A stretch of 64,000 nt of DNA, from NCBI GenBank assembly GCA_021307315.1, contig JAJSPD010000046.1:62001-126000 (forward strand), given 5' to 3'. Source of the DNA: Bisporella sp. PMI_857 (Eukaryota; Ascomycota; Leotiomycetes; Helotiales; Helotiaceae). The translations under genes and the position numbers were made by a program. The notes under the pieces are model-generated. The model saw only the letters and a program-made list of their open reading frames with translations, was not told the origin of the DNA and did not search any database. Below are positions 32,821 through 45,043 of the stretch, in pieces. Numbering within the stretch: the first letter of the stretch is position 1; every line of letters begins with the position of its first letter.

Positions 32821-34497
32821 CTACCTACCCTCAAGCCTAGCAAGTAACGTATGACTGAGTGAGATACTCAGCTGATCTTCTGTGACCCATGTGGAAAGGT
32901 CATCGAACAAGTACTCAAAAACTTTCCTACTTTTGTCGCGCCGGCTACGGCGCAGATGTTGAACTCGCACGTGTGAGACCAAACCATGAAGGGATCGTTC
33001 GCAATGCGACAATAGTATTGACATCCGTATATCGGCTTCGTTCACCCACAAATCAGACCTGTTTGGACGTTCACCCCATACGACGTGGTACTGGGTTGTC
33101 TTCGATTGGCGTCCAGCAAGTTGCTGGGTGCGCTTCCCGCGCAGTCGAAGGCAGTGCTTGTCAATCCACAGTTGTGTATCCATAAAATTGTCCGTGTGGT
33201 CTACTGCTACTAGGTTTTGCAGATCACCTGTAGCGGGCCACCCAAGCTCTTCCTGCTGCCGCATCTCTATTCCTTCCTCATTTCCCACCAACTCTTTTTC
33301 CCATAGTTCCATCCTCTTAAGTGTTTCCACCTCCACCTGAGTCTCTTGCTGCTCCTGCTCCTCGAAGTCCCGGGTTGGGGTGCTATTCCGAGAAGCATCT
33401 TGTAGCTCTTCTGGCCTGCTACTAGAAGCTTTAGCGTGTTCTCCACTCTTGATCTTGTCCTGTGGTGCCTCGGCCGAGCGAGCAAGTAAAAGGCTTGGTG
33501 AGTTGGCCAATGATGAATCCACTTGCTTTTCCAAAGCCAACCACAATTCTTTCTCCAATTCAGCCATGCTATTATCAGTCCATCCATCATCGCCGTTATT
33601 AGAGGTCTCGGGGAGAGAGTGGGACGCACCCTCCACTGACATGCTCTGAGCGATACCGTCTATGTCTTGCTTGTTTTGCTTGTTGGCCTCATTTTGTAGT
33701 AGCGTAGATTGAAGGGGGATCTGAAGTTCATCTGGTGCGAAAGCAGAAGGCACGCTCTGCTGCTCACAAGATCCAAGTTTTGGAGCAGGCTCATCGATGT
33801 AGCGGCCTTCTTCAATATCATACCATGGACCAGAGGCGAGTTCTGAACTTCCGGGAGTGCTATATGGACTCGTATCCCGTCCGGTACGCCTAGTCTCAAT
33901 ATCACCAGCACCGTTTTCCGCCTCATTCTCAGTACTTGCTTCATCTGAATCATCATCGAGAATCATCGGTTGATCTACGCATTATTAACAGGCCGCTTCT
34001 TAGCATGAAAGACAGACAAAGCGCCTACCTGGTCTATCACCCTGACGCTCACTCAACCCTGATTTTGTTCGGTCGCTTTGCATTTCAACCCCGTGGAGTG
34101 CTGCTTGTTCCAGATACTGAAAGGTGGGTTCGGTTCTCGAGCCTTTACTTGAGACTGGTGGGATAGTCTGAAAGAGCTCCTCGAGAGATGGCAGGTCGTC
34201 GTCTGATTCATCACTATTATCAAGAGCAAGCTTCCGCTCTATATTGGCAGATTAGTATAGTTCACTTCGGCTGGAGCTTTTCTACGTACCTTCGCCTTTC
34301 GCTGCCGCATTTCTATCTTCAGCTTGACATCCAGAACGGGAGAGAATAGCCGCGGGTCTGGGTGTTTTCTGCCTGCTCGTAGATAAAGGGATTGACCGGC
34401 TGGCTTTATTAGGCCCAAAGATATTTCTGTTGCAGAGTGGCGGGTTTGATGGAGGAAGTGCAAATCGAACAAACTTCGTGCTCTCAAGGGCAGCCAT
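32821..34497 (-). CDS. Acidic protein with possible chromo-like C-domain, 523 aa
   Basis: Exons 34290-34497, 34029-34238 and 32821-33974 (introns 51 and 54 bp, GTACGT and GTAGGC donors) join in frame from ATG 34497. The first 400 residues are Glu/Asp/Ser-rich and look disordered. A coiled-coil-like EEQEQQETQVEVETLKRMEL stretch follows. The C-terminal 120 residues contain QYHVVWGERPNRSDLWVNEA, weakly like the Y-x-V-x-W core of chromodomains. That assignment is a guess. The gene's 3' end is part of the block duplicated at 20.6 kb. The stop is only about 50 bp from the Myb-like frame, so both may once have been one transcript. Confidence 0.6.
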
Positions 34498-36223
34498 TAT
34501 AGAACGAAGTAGTGAGAAAATTAGTTTGAGAATATGTAGAATGTTCAGCAAGGAAAATTGAGGAGCTTAAAAGGTAATTCGTGAGCGCCTGCTTGTTGGA
34601 ATTGGACCGATCTCGTCCACACATCTGCTTTGCCGCTCCAACTGCCGTAGGCTGCTCTGAAAGCAAATAATCTGGTCATATGAATAAATCTTAGCTTTAC
34701 AAGCTCCTGGAAATGGAGATCTCTCAGAGCGCCTAGCCTACTGATAAACTGAGGCATTTTTGAGCGTATCCCAGCCAATCACCAGCTCCAACGCGAGTTG
34801 AACTACTACCTTCTCGCAGCAGAACGCCGCGCCCAGACTTGACAATCGCTTCAATCTTGCCACTTCAAGCGTTTTTTTCGCTGGTAATCCCTACTGAGTG
34901 ATCGAGTCAAGACTCGCTTTTCATGCAATATCACCACGGCCTGTGCCCCAGCCATCCTGGGCTTCATCGAAAATCGAGAAATAGAGCTGTGATCGGCCAA
35001 TCTTGCCCGAAATACAATGTATCAGACTCATTCCCCTGTACCTTGTAGCCACCCCCGTATAGCTGAGCCCAAACGACCTGCCTTTTGCAGAAGTGAGACT
35101 GCGCAGCGCAGGATTGTATCGTGTGTATTTCCGGTGGCATATGCAGTTCTGTCACGGTAGCACCCTGAAGCCAAGAATCCTCGAGCAGCCTACAAGCGCC
35201 AGATCCAATTTTTCATAAGCAACAGGCTCGGATAGAGCTTTTTCCGAGGCAACACGGTCTGCCTGCCTGTAATAGTCCACATCTCCTTCCCCGCTTCTTA
35301 CCCAGTTGTCTCACCGGCGGAGGATTGTGTCCTCGGTTGGATGCTTAACAGAAGCTTCGGTGATGCAATTGCTATGCAAACTGCCGTCTGTGACAGCCAC
35401 ACAGGTAGAAACCGGCCCTTTTCGTGACAGATCAGCCCAGATCAAAGCATACGGCGCATATCATGGTCTCCGCAGCGCAATAGAGCTTACCAAGATCCTT
35501 CTCCTGACACGTAATTCGGCGGTACAGCCAGGCAGAAGCCAACCACGCCGTCGTGAGGCATTTTTGCGATTGGCTAAGTGACAACGCATGAAAGGAATGC
35601 CAAAAGCAAGCCTCCACGGTCGTAATCACCGCCGGGACATTGCCTTGAAGGTTGTGATGGTGCGATGGCGAGAGGAAGCAGAGCCAGTGTCCATGCCGGT
35701 ATCTCAGCTACTCCAGCTGCTTCAAAGGAATAATCGCTGTTGCAAACGCTCGAAAGCATCAGATCCAGAGTAAAAGATCGAAGAATCTGGCTTTAAACTG
35801 GATGTGCCGTTCAGCTTCTCAGCCACGGTAAGGCCGACCATGGGGACATTCGGGGTGGGTCTGTAGATTACATGGGAAAAGGGTGGACGGCACATAACGA
35901 GAATTGAAACGATGGAGCGAGGAGCCTGTTGGGGAAAGGATTGAAGGAGGAGATGGCCGCGCAGTGGGGGGGAGCACGACTTTTATAGAGGTTGAAAAGC
36001 GGCGGGGGTCCGTGCACGCGCTTTGCCCAACACGGAGGGTCGCTAAACCCAGGGGGGCAAACCGGCGTACTGAGATAATATGAGATCAAATTTTCATACT
36101 AATACTAGCGCCTTACGAGATGTCACGTTCCTCAATATCGCACCAGACGCTTATTGGTTCGCTTACCAGCCCGTCTATGGTGGTCACGTGGTCATGGTCT
36201 TCTTATATGGGGATGCCACAGCA
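34498..36223. other. Intergenic region, no clear gene
   Basis: Several 60-90 codon frames on both strands (for example 35306-35581 plus) have no motif and no splice support. GC-rich with many short inverted words; no repeat family recognised. Confidence 0.35.
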
Positions 36224-36292
36224 ACTTACCTCAGGCGGGTTAGGTATCACGTCATACCAATAGCAGACATCTGAATATTGTTAGGAGGGGCA

Positions 36293-36360
36293 GAGCCAGC
36301 AATCAAGTCAGCCAGCAATCAAGTCAGCCAGCAATCAAGTCAGCCAGCAATCAAATTAGT
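36293..36360 (+). repeat. Tandem 16-bp repeats in the LINE 5' region
   Basis: Four units of AATCAAGTCAGCCAGC, the last partial. Copy 2 (61200 on) has fewer units. Tandem 5' units are common in LINEs and may act in the promoter. Confidence 0.9.
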
Positions 36361-36515
36361 GAGAATCGGTAGTTGTGTGGAGGATGGAGGTCGTGACGCG
36401 TCAGTCGAGCCGGGAACGCGTCAAGACGTCAAAGGCATTAGAATGGAGCTAGAGAAGTTCTAGAGCGGTAGCAAGCGATACAGAGGACACGATTGAAGTA
36501 ATTGAGGAAGCTCCC

Positions 36516-37724
36516 ATGCCATTGCAAACAAGACGAACGGGGATCGGCGCGCATCCCAAGGAGCAAAGTGTGGCGACGAAGGTTAAGGCGCTCGCCGCGA
36601 AGGCAGGAGAACGTCCTGCAACAGCGGCAGCGACCCCGAACCAGCCGGTACACGAAAAAGCGAACGCAAGCGCAAATATGCAGATCAAAGTGCTCACTGA
36701 CTTGGTCAAGTCGCTGTTGAAAGCAATGGAGGAACAGAAGAAGGAGCACGTGACCCAGATCGAAACTATAACGCGGACTTTTACGAAGCAGATAGAAACA
36801 CTTAAGGCAGAGCTTAAGGCAGAGGTTACAGATATGATGGAAAAGATTCAGACCCAGCTGTCCAATGCCCAAGCACCGTCAAGCCCATCCCCATCGTATG
36901 CAGAGGTCGCCCGAACGCCACCAGACAGTTTACCCAGCAATGTACGAACCCTCTCCTCCCTGCGCACCACGCCGTCAACAATGACCGATACGCTGTACTG
37001 CACAGTTGACACGTCCAGAGTTGGGGAGGGAGAGAGAAGCAAGACCCAACCTGGGGCAGTTCGGAAGGCGATTGAGGAGGAGATTCGCACCGCGGAAGGA
37101 CAAGCAAATTGGCGCTGCGCTGCGGTGATCAAAGACGCCAGGAACACGGAACGCATCAAGATTGTATGCAGAGACGAAGCTGAACTCCAACGGGTCAAGG
37201 AAGCGGCCCAGAAAACTGCGGCCGAGGGAGTCCGAGTGCTGCGAGACCAATTGTACCCGGTCAAGGTGGACAATGTCAATCGAACAACGATACTCGATCA
37301 CGACGGAAATGTTTTACCTGGCGCCGCCGAAGTCCTTGGGAAGGAAAACGGTGTCCACATAGCCAAGATCGGGTGGCTCAGTAAGAAAGACCGGGGGAAA
37401 GCCTATGGTTCAATGGTTGTTTACGTCACAAAAGGCAGCGAAGCCGCACGACTGTTACAAGAGCAATATTTCCATGTTGCAGGAGAGTCGGCCTACACCA
37501 GGGTCTTCGAGCCGCGATATGGTCCACAGAAATGCTATCGATGCCAGGAAATCGGGCACAAGGCGTACTCATGCACGCAACCGCGAGTCTGTGCCAAGTG
37601 TGCTCAAGTAGGACACCATCACAGTGAATGCCAAGCAGTAATACCAAAGTGTGTCACATGCGGAGGGCCACACGAATCGCTCAGCGGGAACTGCGGAACA
37701 CGCCACCGCTCCCGGGATGCGTAA
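36516..37724 (+). CDS. LINE ORF1, gag-like nucleic-acid-binding protein
   Basis: 402 aa from ATG 36516. A helical, Ala/Lys/Glu-rich region is likely coiled coil (LTDLVKSLLKAMEEQKKEH), then an RRM-like mixed segment, then three Cys/His zinc knuckles near the C-terminus (CYRCQEIGHKAYSC; CAKCAQVGHHHSEC; CVTCGGPHESLSGNC). In copy 2 the same frame starts earlier (ATG 61271). Here the equivalent ATG at 36384 is followed after 22 codons by TAG 36450-36452, where copy 2 has AAG, so copy 1 lost the first 44 residues. The stop overlaps the ORF2 start. Confidence 0.85.
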   Translation: MPLQTRRTGIGAHPKEQSVATKVKALAAKAGERPATAAATPNQPVHEKANASANMQIKVLTDLVKSLLKAMEEQKKEHVTQIETITRTFTKQIETLKAELKAEVTDMMEKIQTQLSNAQAPSSPSPSYAEVARTPPDSLPSNVRTLSSLRTTPSTMTDTLYCTVDTSRVGEGERSKTQPGAVRKAIEEEIRTAEGQANWRCAAVIKDARNTERIKIVCRDEAELQRVKEAAQKTAAEGVRVLRDQLYPVKVDNVNRTTILDHDGNVLPGAAEVLGKENGVHIAKIGWLSKKDRGKAYGSMVVYVTKGSEAARLLQEQYFHVAGESAYTRVFEPRYGPQKCYRCQEIGHKAYSCTQPRVCAKCAQVGHHHSECQAVIPKCVTCGGPHESLSGNCGTRHRSRDA

Positions 37725-40445
37725 AACCTTTCAAATACTCCAATTGAATGTCCGGAAGCAGCGAGAGGTGCAACACAGTTTAATGAGTGATGAGCAATTG
37801 AAGGATTGCGGAGTGTTGGCGATATCTGAGCCATGTGCGAGGATCATCGACGGCACTTTGGTGACAGCCCCAATGGGACACCCAAACTGGATCAAAATAG
37901 TACCCACAGTCCAACGTATGGAAAGGTGGGCGGTTCGGAGCATGCTCTGGATTCGGAAGGATATCGAAGCAGAACAGGTGCCAATACAATCATCGGACCT
38001 CACGGCAGCGGTACTGCGACTCCCAGACCGGTCGATACTGGTAGTGTCGGTCTACGTTGAACCGCAGGATGCAGAGGCATTGAGGGTTGCGATACGCGAA
38101 TTACACCAGGTAATAAGAGAAACACGCAGCAAGATTGGCACCCGAGTGGATGTGGTACTTGCCGGGGATTTCAACCGGCACGATCAATTATGGGGAGGAG
38201 AGGACGTCTCACGGGAAAGGCAAGGAGAGGCCGACCCGATCATCGACCTCATGAGTGAGCATGCCCTACACAGCTTGCTCCCGAGGGGAACGAAGACGTG
38301 GCAACGGGGGAATCATGAGTCAACAATTGATCTGGTACTGGCTTCCGAGGAATTGGCAACATCAGTGGTGAAGTGTACAGTCCACACGACCGAGCATGGA
38401 TCCGACCACAGAGCAATTCAGACGACGTTCGACGTCGCGACTCCGGAACGAGCTGTTGAAACAAGGCTGCTTTTCAAAAATGCGCCGTGGACCGACATAA
38501 AAGGCAGGATTACTACCAATCTTCGCTTCGTTCCATTTGGTGGCAGTGTACAGCAACAGGCAGATGGGTTGATGACAGCGGTGCTGGAGGCAGTCCATGC
38601 ACTCACCCCAAGGGCGAAGCCTTCACCATACGCGAAGAGATGGTGGACAACAGACCTCACGCAGCTGCGGCGAGTGTACACGTACTGGAGGAACCAGGCC
38701 AGAACCCAACGGCGGATGGGTCGCATGTTTCCCGAACTAGAACAGCAAGCGAATGAAGCGGCTAAGGAGTACCACGATGCGGTCCGGAGACAGAAAAAAG
38801 CGCACTGGGAGGACTTCCTCGCGGATGACACAAACATATGGCAAGCGGCAAAGTACTTGGATCCTTGTGGTAGCTCAGCATTTGACAAGATACCGCCGCT
38901 GACGAAAAGAGACGGATCCACCACGAAAAACAAAACTGAACAAGCAGAGGAACTGCTGTCGGTGTTCTTTCCCCCACTACCAGAGAGGATAGAAGATGAA
39001 GGACCACGACCACAGCGAACCGCAGTGTCGATGCCTCCCTTGACCATGGAAGAAGTCGAACGGAGGATTTTTGCGGCGAAGTCGTGGAAGGCGCCAGGAG
39101 AGGATGGGTTACCAGCCATGGTATGGAAGCAGGTATGGCCAGTGGTCAAAGACAGGGTGTTGCTCCTCTTTCAGACGTCGTTGGACGAAGGGGAACTCCC
39201 TACACAATGGAGGAATGCTAAGATCATACCGCTGAAAAAGCCAAACAAAGATGATTACACGGTCGCAAATTCATGGAGGCCGATCTCGCTGCTCTCCACA
39301 CTAGGAAAGACACTAGAATCGGTGATTGCTGAAAGAATATCGCATGCAGTAGAGACCTTTGGTCTTCTCCCTACGAATCACTTCGGGGCCAGAAAGAAGC
39401 GCTCTGCTGAACAGGCACTTCTGCTGCTGCAAGAACACATCTATAATGCATGGAGATCAAAGAAGGTCCTTAGCTTGGTTAGCTTCGACGTGAAGGGCGC
39501 ATACAATGGAGTGTACAAGGACAGGCTGTTGCAGAGACTTGCAGCAAGAGGCATCCCACCGGCCCTAGTGAGGTGGATTGATGCCTTTTGCTCGGAACGC
39601 ACAGCAACAATACTAGTAAATGGCCTCGCCTCTCGACAGCAGCCACTCCCACAAGCAGGCTTACCGCAAGGGTCACCACTTTCACCAATCTTGTTCCTCT
39701 TCTTCAATGCCGACCTAGTTCAGCACAAACTGAATGCAAATGGTGGTTCAATAGCATTTGTAGATGACTATAATGCGTGGGTCACAGGATCATCAGCAGA
39801 TGCGAACCGAGAAGGGATTCAGGCTATCATCGATAAAGCAATGGACTGGGAAAGGCGGAGCGGAGCCACGTTCGAAGGCAAGAAGACAGCAATCATTCAT
39901 TTCACTAGACGGCATGACCGAATCAGTACCAGATCGTTCACCATCAAAGGGGAGGCAGTCGTACCAAAGGAGGCCGCCAAGATTTTAGGAGTTATTATGG
40001 ACTCAGGACTCCGGTATGTACAACACATCGGGAAAGCAACGACCAAGGGCCTTCTTGCCGCGATGGCATTAAAACGACTACGGCTGGTCTCCCCCTCAAC
40101 TGCAAGGCAGCTGTTTGGAGCGACGGTAGCGCCAGTCGTGGACTACGCGTCAAACGTGTGGATGTATGCTTGTGGATGCAAGGGTATGGCCTTAATGAAC
40201 AGAATACAAAGAATCGGAGCACAAGCCGTCACAGGAGTTTTCCGAACCGTCGCAACTGCAGTTGCAGAAGCCGAGGCCAGCATACGCACAGTGAGCGAGC
40301 GGTGGGCAGAGAAGGCCACGAAGTTGTGGATCAACATCCGCACGCTCCCCGAGACGAATCCGATATCGAAGCTAAACACTAGAGTACTCCGGAGATTCAC
40401 GTCACCATTGCAAAAGATAGCTCATGCGCATCAAAACATGCCAAC

Positions 40446-43385
40446 CAGTGGTGGGAATAAGTCAGTTAACTTAAGTCAGTTCATCAGTTGAATAAAAATT
40501 TAATCAGTCAGTCAGCTACCACTTATGATATAAGTCAGTCAGTTAAAAGCTCATGAACTGATCAGTAGCTGATCAGTTGATAATAATACCCTATATATAT
40601 GCTAGTTATGATATCTTTGAGGGTTGGAGGTGTATTCTGCCATGTTTACATGCTTAGTCACCAAAAACAAAGGCTCTGATTGGCTCAAAAAAGGCGGTGA
40701 GGGGCCAAATCGCGTCCATCGTCACAATCAGTGCATCATGAATGCCATCACATTTTTGACCCTTATACAACACCATGGCTACCAGCGCGTCAACACCTCG
40801 GGAGGATACGCCTTTAGGCGCAAATCCTTCAGATAATACCCCATTATCAACATCAGCTAACGCTTTTAGTATGCTGATGGCGAAAGCTCCTATTGTTGAC
40901 CCCTCTTTGCGCGACCGATGCAATCGACCGGCACCAGTATACAACGAAAGCTACAACCCAGATAAACCCCCTCCTGCTAATCTTCTTCCATCTTATAGCC
41001 CATACATCTACGGAGAGCCTCTCTTTGACGACCGCCCGATTAAGCTTGCTAATTTGACCGCAGGATACACTCTTAGCCCAGCTGCGAAGCGTCCGCGAAC
41101 TGCCTGGGTGTGGAAGCTTGGATATGCGTTGCAAAAGAACAAGAATACGTATTGGGCTTGCAAACATTGTATACTACCCTTTATAAACTTCTCGGCTTGT
41201 TACTAACGCGTTTATCTACCTAGGCCATCATGATCCTTCCTTCTCTCGTCACAAAGACTTTATATTCAACTCCAATACCCTTAAGAATGCGGAGAACCAT
41301 TTGAGAGATACACATCGGCTAGATGAAGGTGGGGATATTTGGAGACTTCGTTCTGGATCACAAGCAAAGGCTCAGGCTTCTGGTTGCGTTGACAATAATC
41401 CTGGGGTCGTTATACCCTTCCGACAGATGGAATTCAAGAATGCACTCATGGAGTGGGTTATCATGGATGGTATTAAGGCTAAGAAAGCAGCCTCTATACG
41501 CCTTAAGAGAGTCTTCCAGATTGCCAATCAACAAGCAGTGAACGCCTTCCCTTCTACTCATAAGACTATCTCCAATTGGGTTCATGAGATGTTTCAACAT
41601 TTCGAGCCCCAGGTTATCGAGGAGATTAAGCAGGCCAAATCCCGTATCTCTATCTCCTTTGACGGCTGGGGAAGCAAACATGAGAAGATTAGCGTATTAG
41701 GGGTTGTTGTACACTTTATTAACTCAAAGTATGAAGGTGTGACGCGCCTAATCGGTCTACCAGAGCTTCCAAGCCATGGGAAGGCTGGCATCGGTATGTG
41801 CATACTTTTTATATAGTAATATGAGCTAATTTTTGTGTAGAACAGGCAAGCGTATTATACCCCCTGCTACAGCGATTTGGTATCATAGCAGATAACCTAG
41901 GCTACTTCGTTCTCGACAATGCATCTAATAATGATACTACCCTCACCGAACTGTCCAAGAAGATGGGATTTGATCCTCAAGGGAAGAGATTACGTTGCAT
42001 GGGCCATATCCTTAATCTTATCGCAGAAGTCTACCTCTTTGGCCAAGATGCATCAACCTTTGAGGCCGACTATAAGAAGGCAGGGGATACTGAACGTAGA
42101 GCGCTTTGGCGACGTCGAGGAGAGATTGGAAAGCTTCATAACCTCGTCGCGCATGTGATGGCCTCTGGGAAGAGAACAGAGTTATTTATGCAACTTCAAG
42201 AGACTGAGAACCTCGGAGTCGCAGAAGGGAAGAGATGGAAGCTAGTTCTTGACGGGGGAGTTCGCTGGAACTCTACCTACCTCATGATACGTAGAGCTCT
42301 TGAGTTGAAGGAAGCCTTAAATACCTACGCTGCTCAGCTAAACGTATCAAAAGATGTCCTTGATAAGGAGACATTTAATAACGATTATCTTAGCTCCGAG
42401 GAGTGGGATATCCTCTTTTTTATCAAACAACAACTACAACCACTCTTCTACCTTACGAAAGACCTCGAAGGCAACCCAGATTTGCTTGAGGGCGCTGGGA
42501 AGGCTAGCCATGGCGCTCTCTGGGAGATACTACCTGCTTTTGAGTTTATCCTTGGGCACTTCGAGAAGCTTGAGGTCCAGGCAAAAGCTGGTGAATTTAA
42601 TAATCATAAGGGGATTCAAAACTCTATTACCCTCGCTTGGAATAAAGCAAACGAATACTATGGGAAGACTAATCTCTCAATTGCATGGATTGCAGGCGTA
42701 GTTCTTCATCCTCGGTGGAAGTGGGCTCATTTTGAGAAGAACTGGACTATGGGTAGCGCAAAGTACGTCACATCTGGGAAGAAGAGATTTAAGCAACTCT
42801 GGGAGGAGGTTTATAAGGGAGATGGCCTACAGCAGGTTGAAGAGAATACGCAACAAGAACCTACTTCTTTTCTGGAAGGGATTCTCAACTCTGTTGCACC
42901 TGTAGGTCCTCGACCTCGTCCTTCTGGCCGTCGAGATCAACTCTTCTTGTATCTGGAAGAGCAGCCTATCGGTCACATGGGTGCAATCGACTACTGGAGA
43001 TCGAGGGAGAAAGAGTGGCCTGAGTTGACTTCCATGGCTTTTGACTTCTTAGCTATCCCTGCTATGAGTTCAGAGTGCGAGAGAGTCTTCTCTTCGTGCT
43101 CTTATTTGACTACCCAGCAGTCTACTAGGCTATCAGGGAAGCTACTTTGGCACCAGGAATGTCTGAAAAACTGGCAAAAAAGAGGTGCAATTAAGCTGGG
43201 ATCGTATAATGGTGGTATTTTCTTGGACTTGGTGGAGAAGTAGAAATCCTCTTTTTATGTAGGAACTGATCAGCGACTGATCAGTTGATCAGTTAAGCCA
43301 ATAAGCTATATATTTTTCAATCAGTCAGTCAGCCGAGAGTTCTAGTGAACTGATGACTGACTTAACTGACTTATTCCCATCACTG
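40446..43385 (+). mobile_element. Intact hAT transposon, 2,940 bp
   Basis: Flanked by perfect 8-bp target duplications ATGCCAAC (40438-40445 and 43386-43393), the size expected for hAT. Terminal inverted repeats of about 24 bp start CAGTG(G/A)TGGGAATAAGTC with one mismatch. Subterminal regions are dense in AGTCAGT/ACTGACT words on both sides (about 40460-40580 and 43265-43370), probable transposase-binding sites. It carries one three-exon transposase gene without lesions. Confidence 0.95.
40775..43243 (+). CDS. hAT transposase, 788 aa, intact
   Basis: Exons 40775-41168, 41224-41793 and 41841-43243 (introns 55 and 47 bp, GTATAC and GTATGT donors) join in frame. The N-terminus is Pro/Ser-rich. 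A BED-type zinc finger lies near residues 115-160 (WACKHCHHDPSF, then His in the AENHLRDTH segment); intron 1 interrupts it. The core has ISFDGWGSKH and FVLDNASNNDTTL, fitting the first catalytic Asp positions, and RLRCMGHILNLIA. The C-terminal dimerisation domain has AIDYWRSREKEWPEL and IPAMSSECERVFSS. No stop or frameshift is seen, so it could be active. Confidence 0.9.
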
Positions 43386-44935
43386 ATGCCAACAGATAAG
43401 ATGGAGATCATTCAACCCTATGTGATAGCTCCGTGGGAGGAACGGATCCTCGCGACCATCGACCTCGGAACAGAGGAGACTACTAATATTGCGAATACCA
43501 TTTGCGGCATTCGGATTGCGACAAGCTCGTCCACGAGAAAGTCGATAGTTGGGATGGGAGGAACTATCCACGACACTCTCGGCATTGTAACAGGCAGAGA
43601 ACCGATTGCATACTCAGTCACGCTGGGAGCAAGAACGGAACAGAACCCGTACACGGCTGAACTCGCCGCGATAGCGATGGCAATGAAGCGCCTACCTATA
43701 CACCTGGTGGGAAGACAGATCACGATTATTTCAAGCAACCAGGGAGCCCTGCTAGCAACGAGCCAACCAAGACATCAATCAGGGCAAACCAGCATTAAAG
43801 AAATCTACGAGGTAGCTTCCACGCTAAGAAAAGGAGGCAATTCTATCTCCATGATCTGGATCCCGTCTCAGGAGAGCTTCGAGCTCGGCAGGAGAGCAAA
43901 GGAAGCCGCACGACAGGCTACCGAGTCCGGCCGAACACCGCAAGGGCAATGCTACCAGGCCAAATCCACAACCATCAACAAGGAAAAAGCAGAAAGGGCA
44001 ACAAGAACACTACCAGACGAGGTGGGAAAGTATTCCAGAGAAATGGACACCGCACTGCCAGGAAAACATACTCGTACCCTATACGACGGTCTCAAGCGGA
44101 GAGAAGCGTGCGTATTAGCACAGCTCCGTACAGGAATGGCACGACTGAACGGATATCTTCACCGGATTGGAGCAGCGGAATCTGACCAATGTGCCTGCGG
44201 ACAGGCAACAGAAACTGTCAAGCACTTCCTTTTCCGATGCACGAGATGGGACGCACACCGAACGCAAATGCTAGCACAGACAGACACTAGAAGATGCAAC
44301 CTCTCCTTCTACCTGGGAGGGAAAGCTCCATCTGACCCGGAGAAATGGACACCAAATATAGACGCGGTTCGAGCAACGATCAAGTTTGCCATGGCCACAA
44401 GACGACTGGACATGGAAGTAGAGCAGGCAACTAACTCCCTACAATAGGAAATCCCATTTCTTTCTTTTATCCCGACTAACCCTTTATCACCCTCGTGTCC
44501 CCAGCAGGTCTCGCTTCACTCGCCGACAATAGGACATTGAACACTTGGAGGAATGAACTTCAAGTTAACTTGCTACTAACTACGCACGAGACCACGTTGA
44601 ATATGTGTTACTGAAATTGGAAAATGTAAATAGAAGCAGTTCTGTATGGGCTTCAGGAGGCATTAGAAACACCGAAGGAAGTGTATTATGTAATATAGAA
44701 TAAGGCCCTTTAGGCTTAGCCGGGCGCAATAAACTACTACTACTACTACTTACCTCAGGCACTCAGGCCATAATTCTCGTGCCTAAGGCAGCGGAGCACG
44801 TGTCTAATCGGTGTGCACGTGCAGTCCTCGAGCAAATGGCCTGAGGACCCTGTCCAACCTGCCCACTGCTCTGCGGAAATTTTGTACCTTTTTTTCGCGA
44901 TTCTAAAGACTACCTTTTTGCGTATCCATTAATAA

Positions 44936-45043
44936 TGTTGTAAGGTATGAATGAGCATGCATTAGATGATGATATGAGAGAGGGGGCAGACCCCCCTTAT
45001 ATATAGGAGAAGCAGGGGAACTGGAGGGAGCCTCATTCCAACA
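44936..45043 (-). repeat. Copia 3' LTR
   Basis: 108 bp, bounded by TGTTG and CCAACA on the plus strand. About 98% identical to the other LTR, with a TATATATA promoter-like box. Confidence 0.92.

Larger units (their letters stand above)
37717..44447 (+). pseudogene. LINE ORF2 (endonuclease, RT, RNase H), split by hAT
   Basis: ORF2 starts at ATG 37717, overlapping the ORF1 stop (ATGCGTAA). N-terminal APE-type endonuclease (LNVRK, ISEPCARI, GDFNRHD, GSDHRAIQ). The RT domain has SFDVKGAYNGVYKDRL, GLPQGSPLSPILFLFFNADL and the catalytic FVDDYNAW. The frame is lost where the hAT inserts at 40446. It resumes after 43386 with the RNase H domain (TAELAAIAMAMKRLP) and a Cys-rich end (CACGQATETVKHFLFRC) to TAG 44447. 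No other lesion was seen, so the hAT is probably the only inactivating event and is recent. Confidence 0.9.
36224..44760 (+). mobile_element. Full-length Tad-like LINE, copy 1, with nested hAT
   Basis: The 13-base word ACTTACCTCAGGC occurs at 36224-36236 and 44748-44760, flanking the element as a target-site duplication. Inside are a 5' region with 16-bp tandem repeats, ORF1 (gag-like with zinc knuckles), ORF2 (endonuclease, reverse transcriptase, RNase H), a 300-bp 3' region and an ACT-repeat tail (about 44730-44750). RNase H after the RT, the CCHC ORF1 and the two-ORF layout fit the Tad clade of fungal LINEs. Without the 2,940-bp hAT and its 8-bp duplication the LINE is about 5.5 kb. ORF2 would be continuous before the hAT insertion. 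Confidence 0.9.

Noticed and set aside
36438..37301. Antisense frames in LINE ORF1, repeated in copy 2
   Set aside because: Shadows of ORF1; conserved only because the copies are nearly identical.
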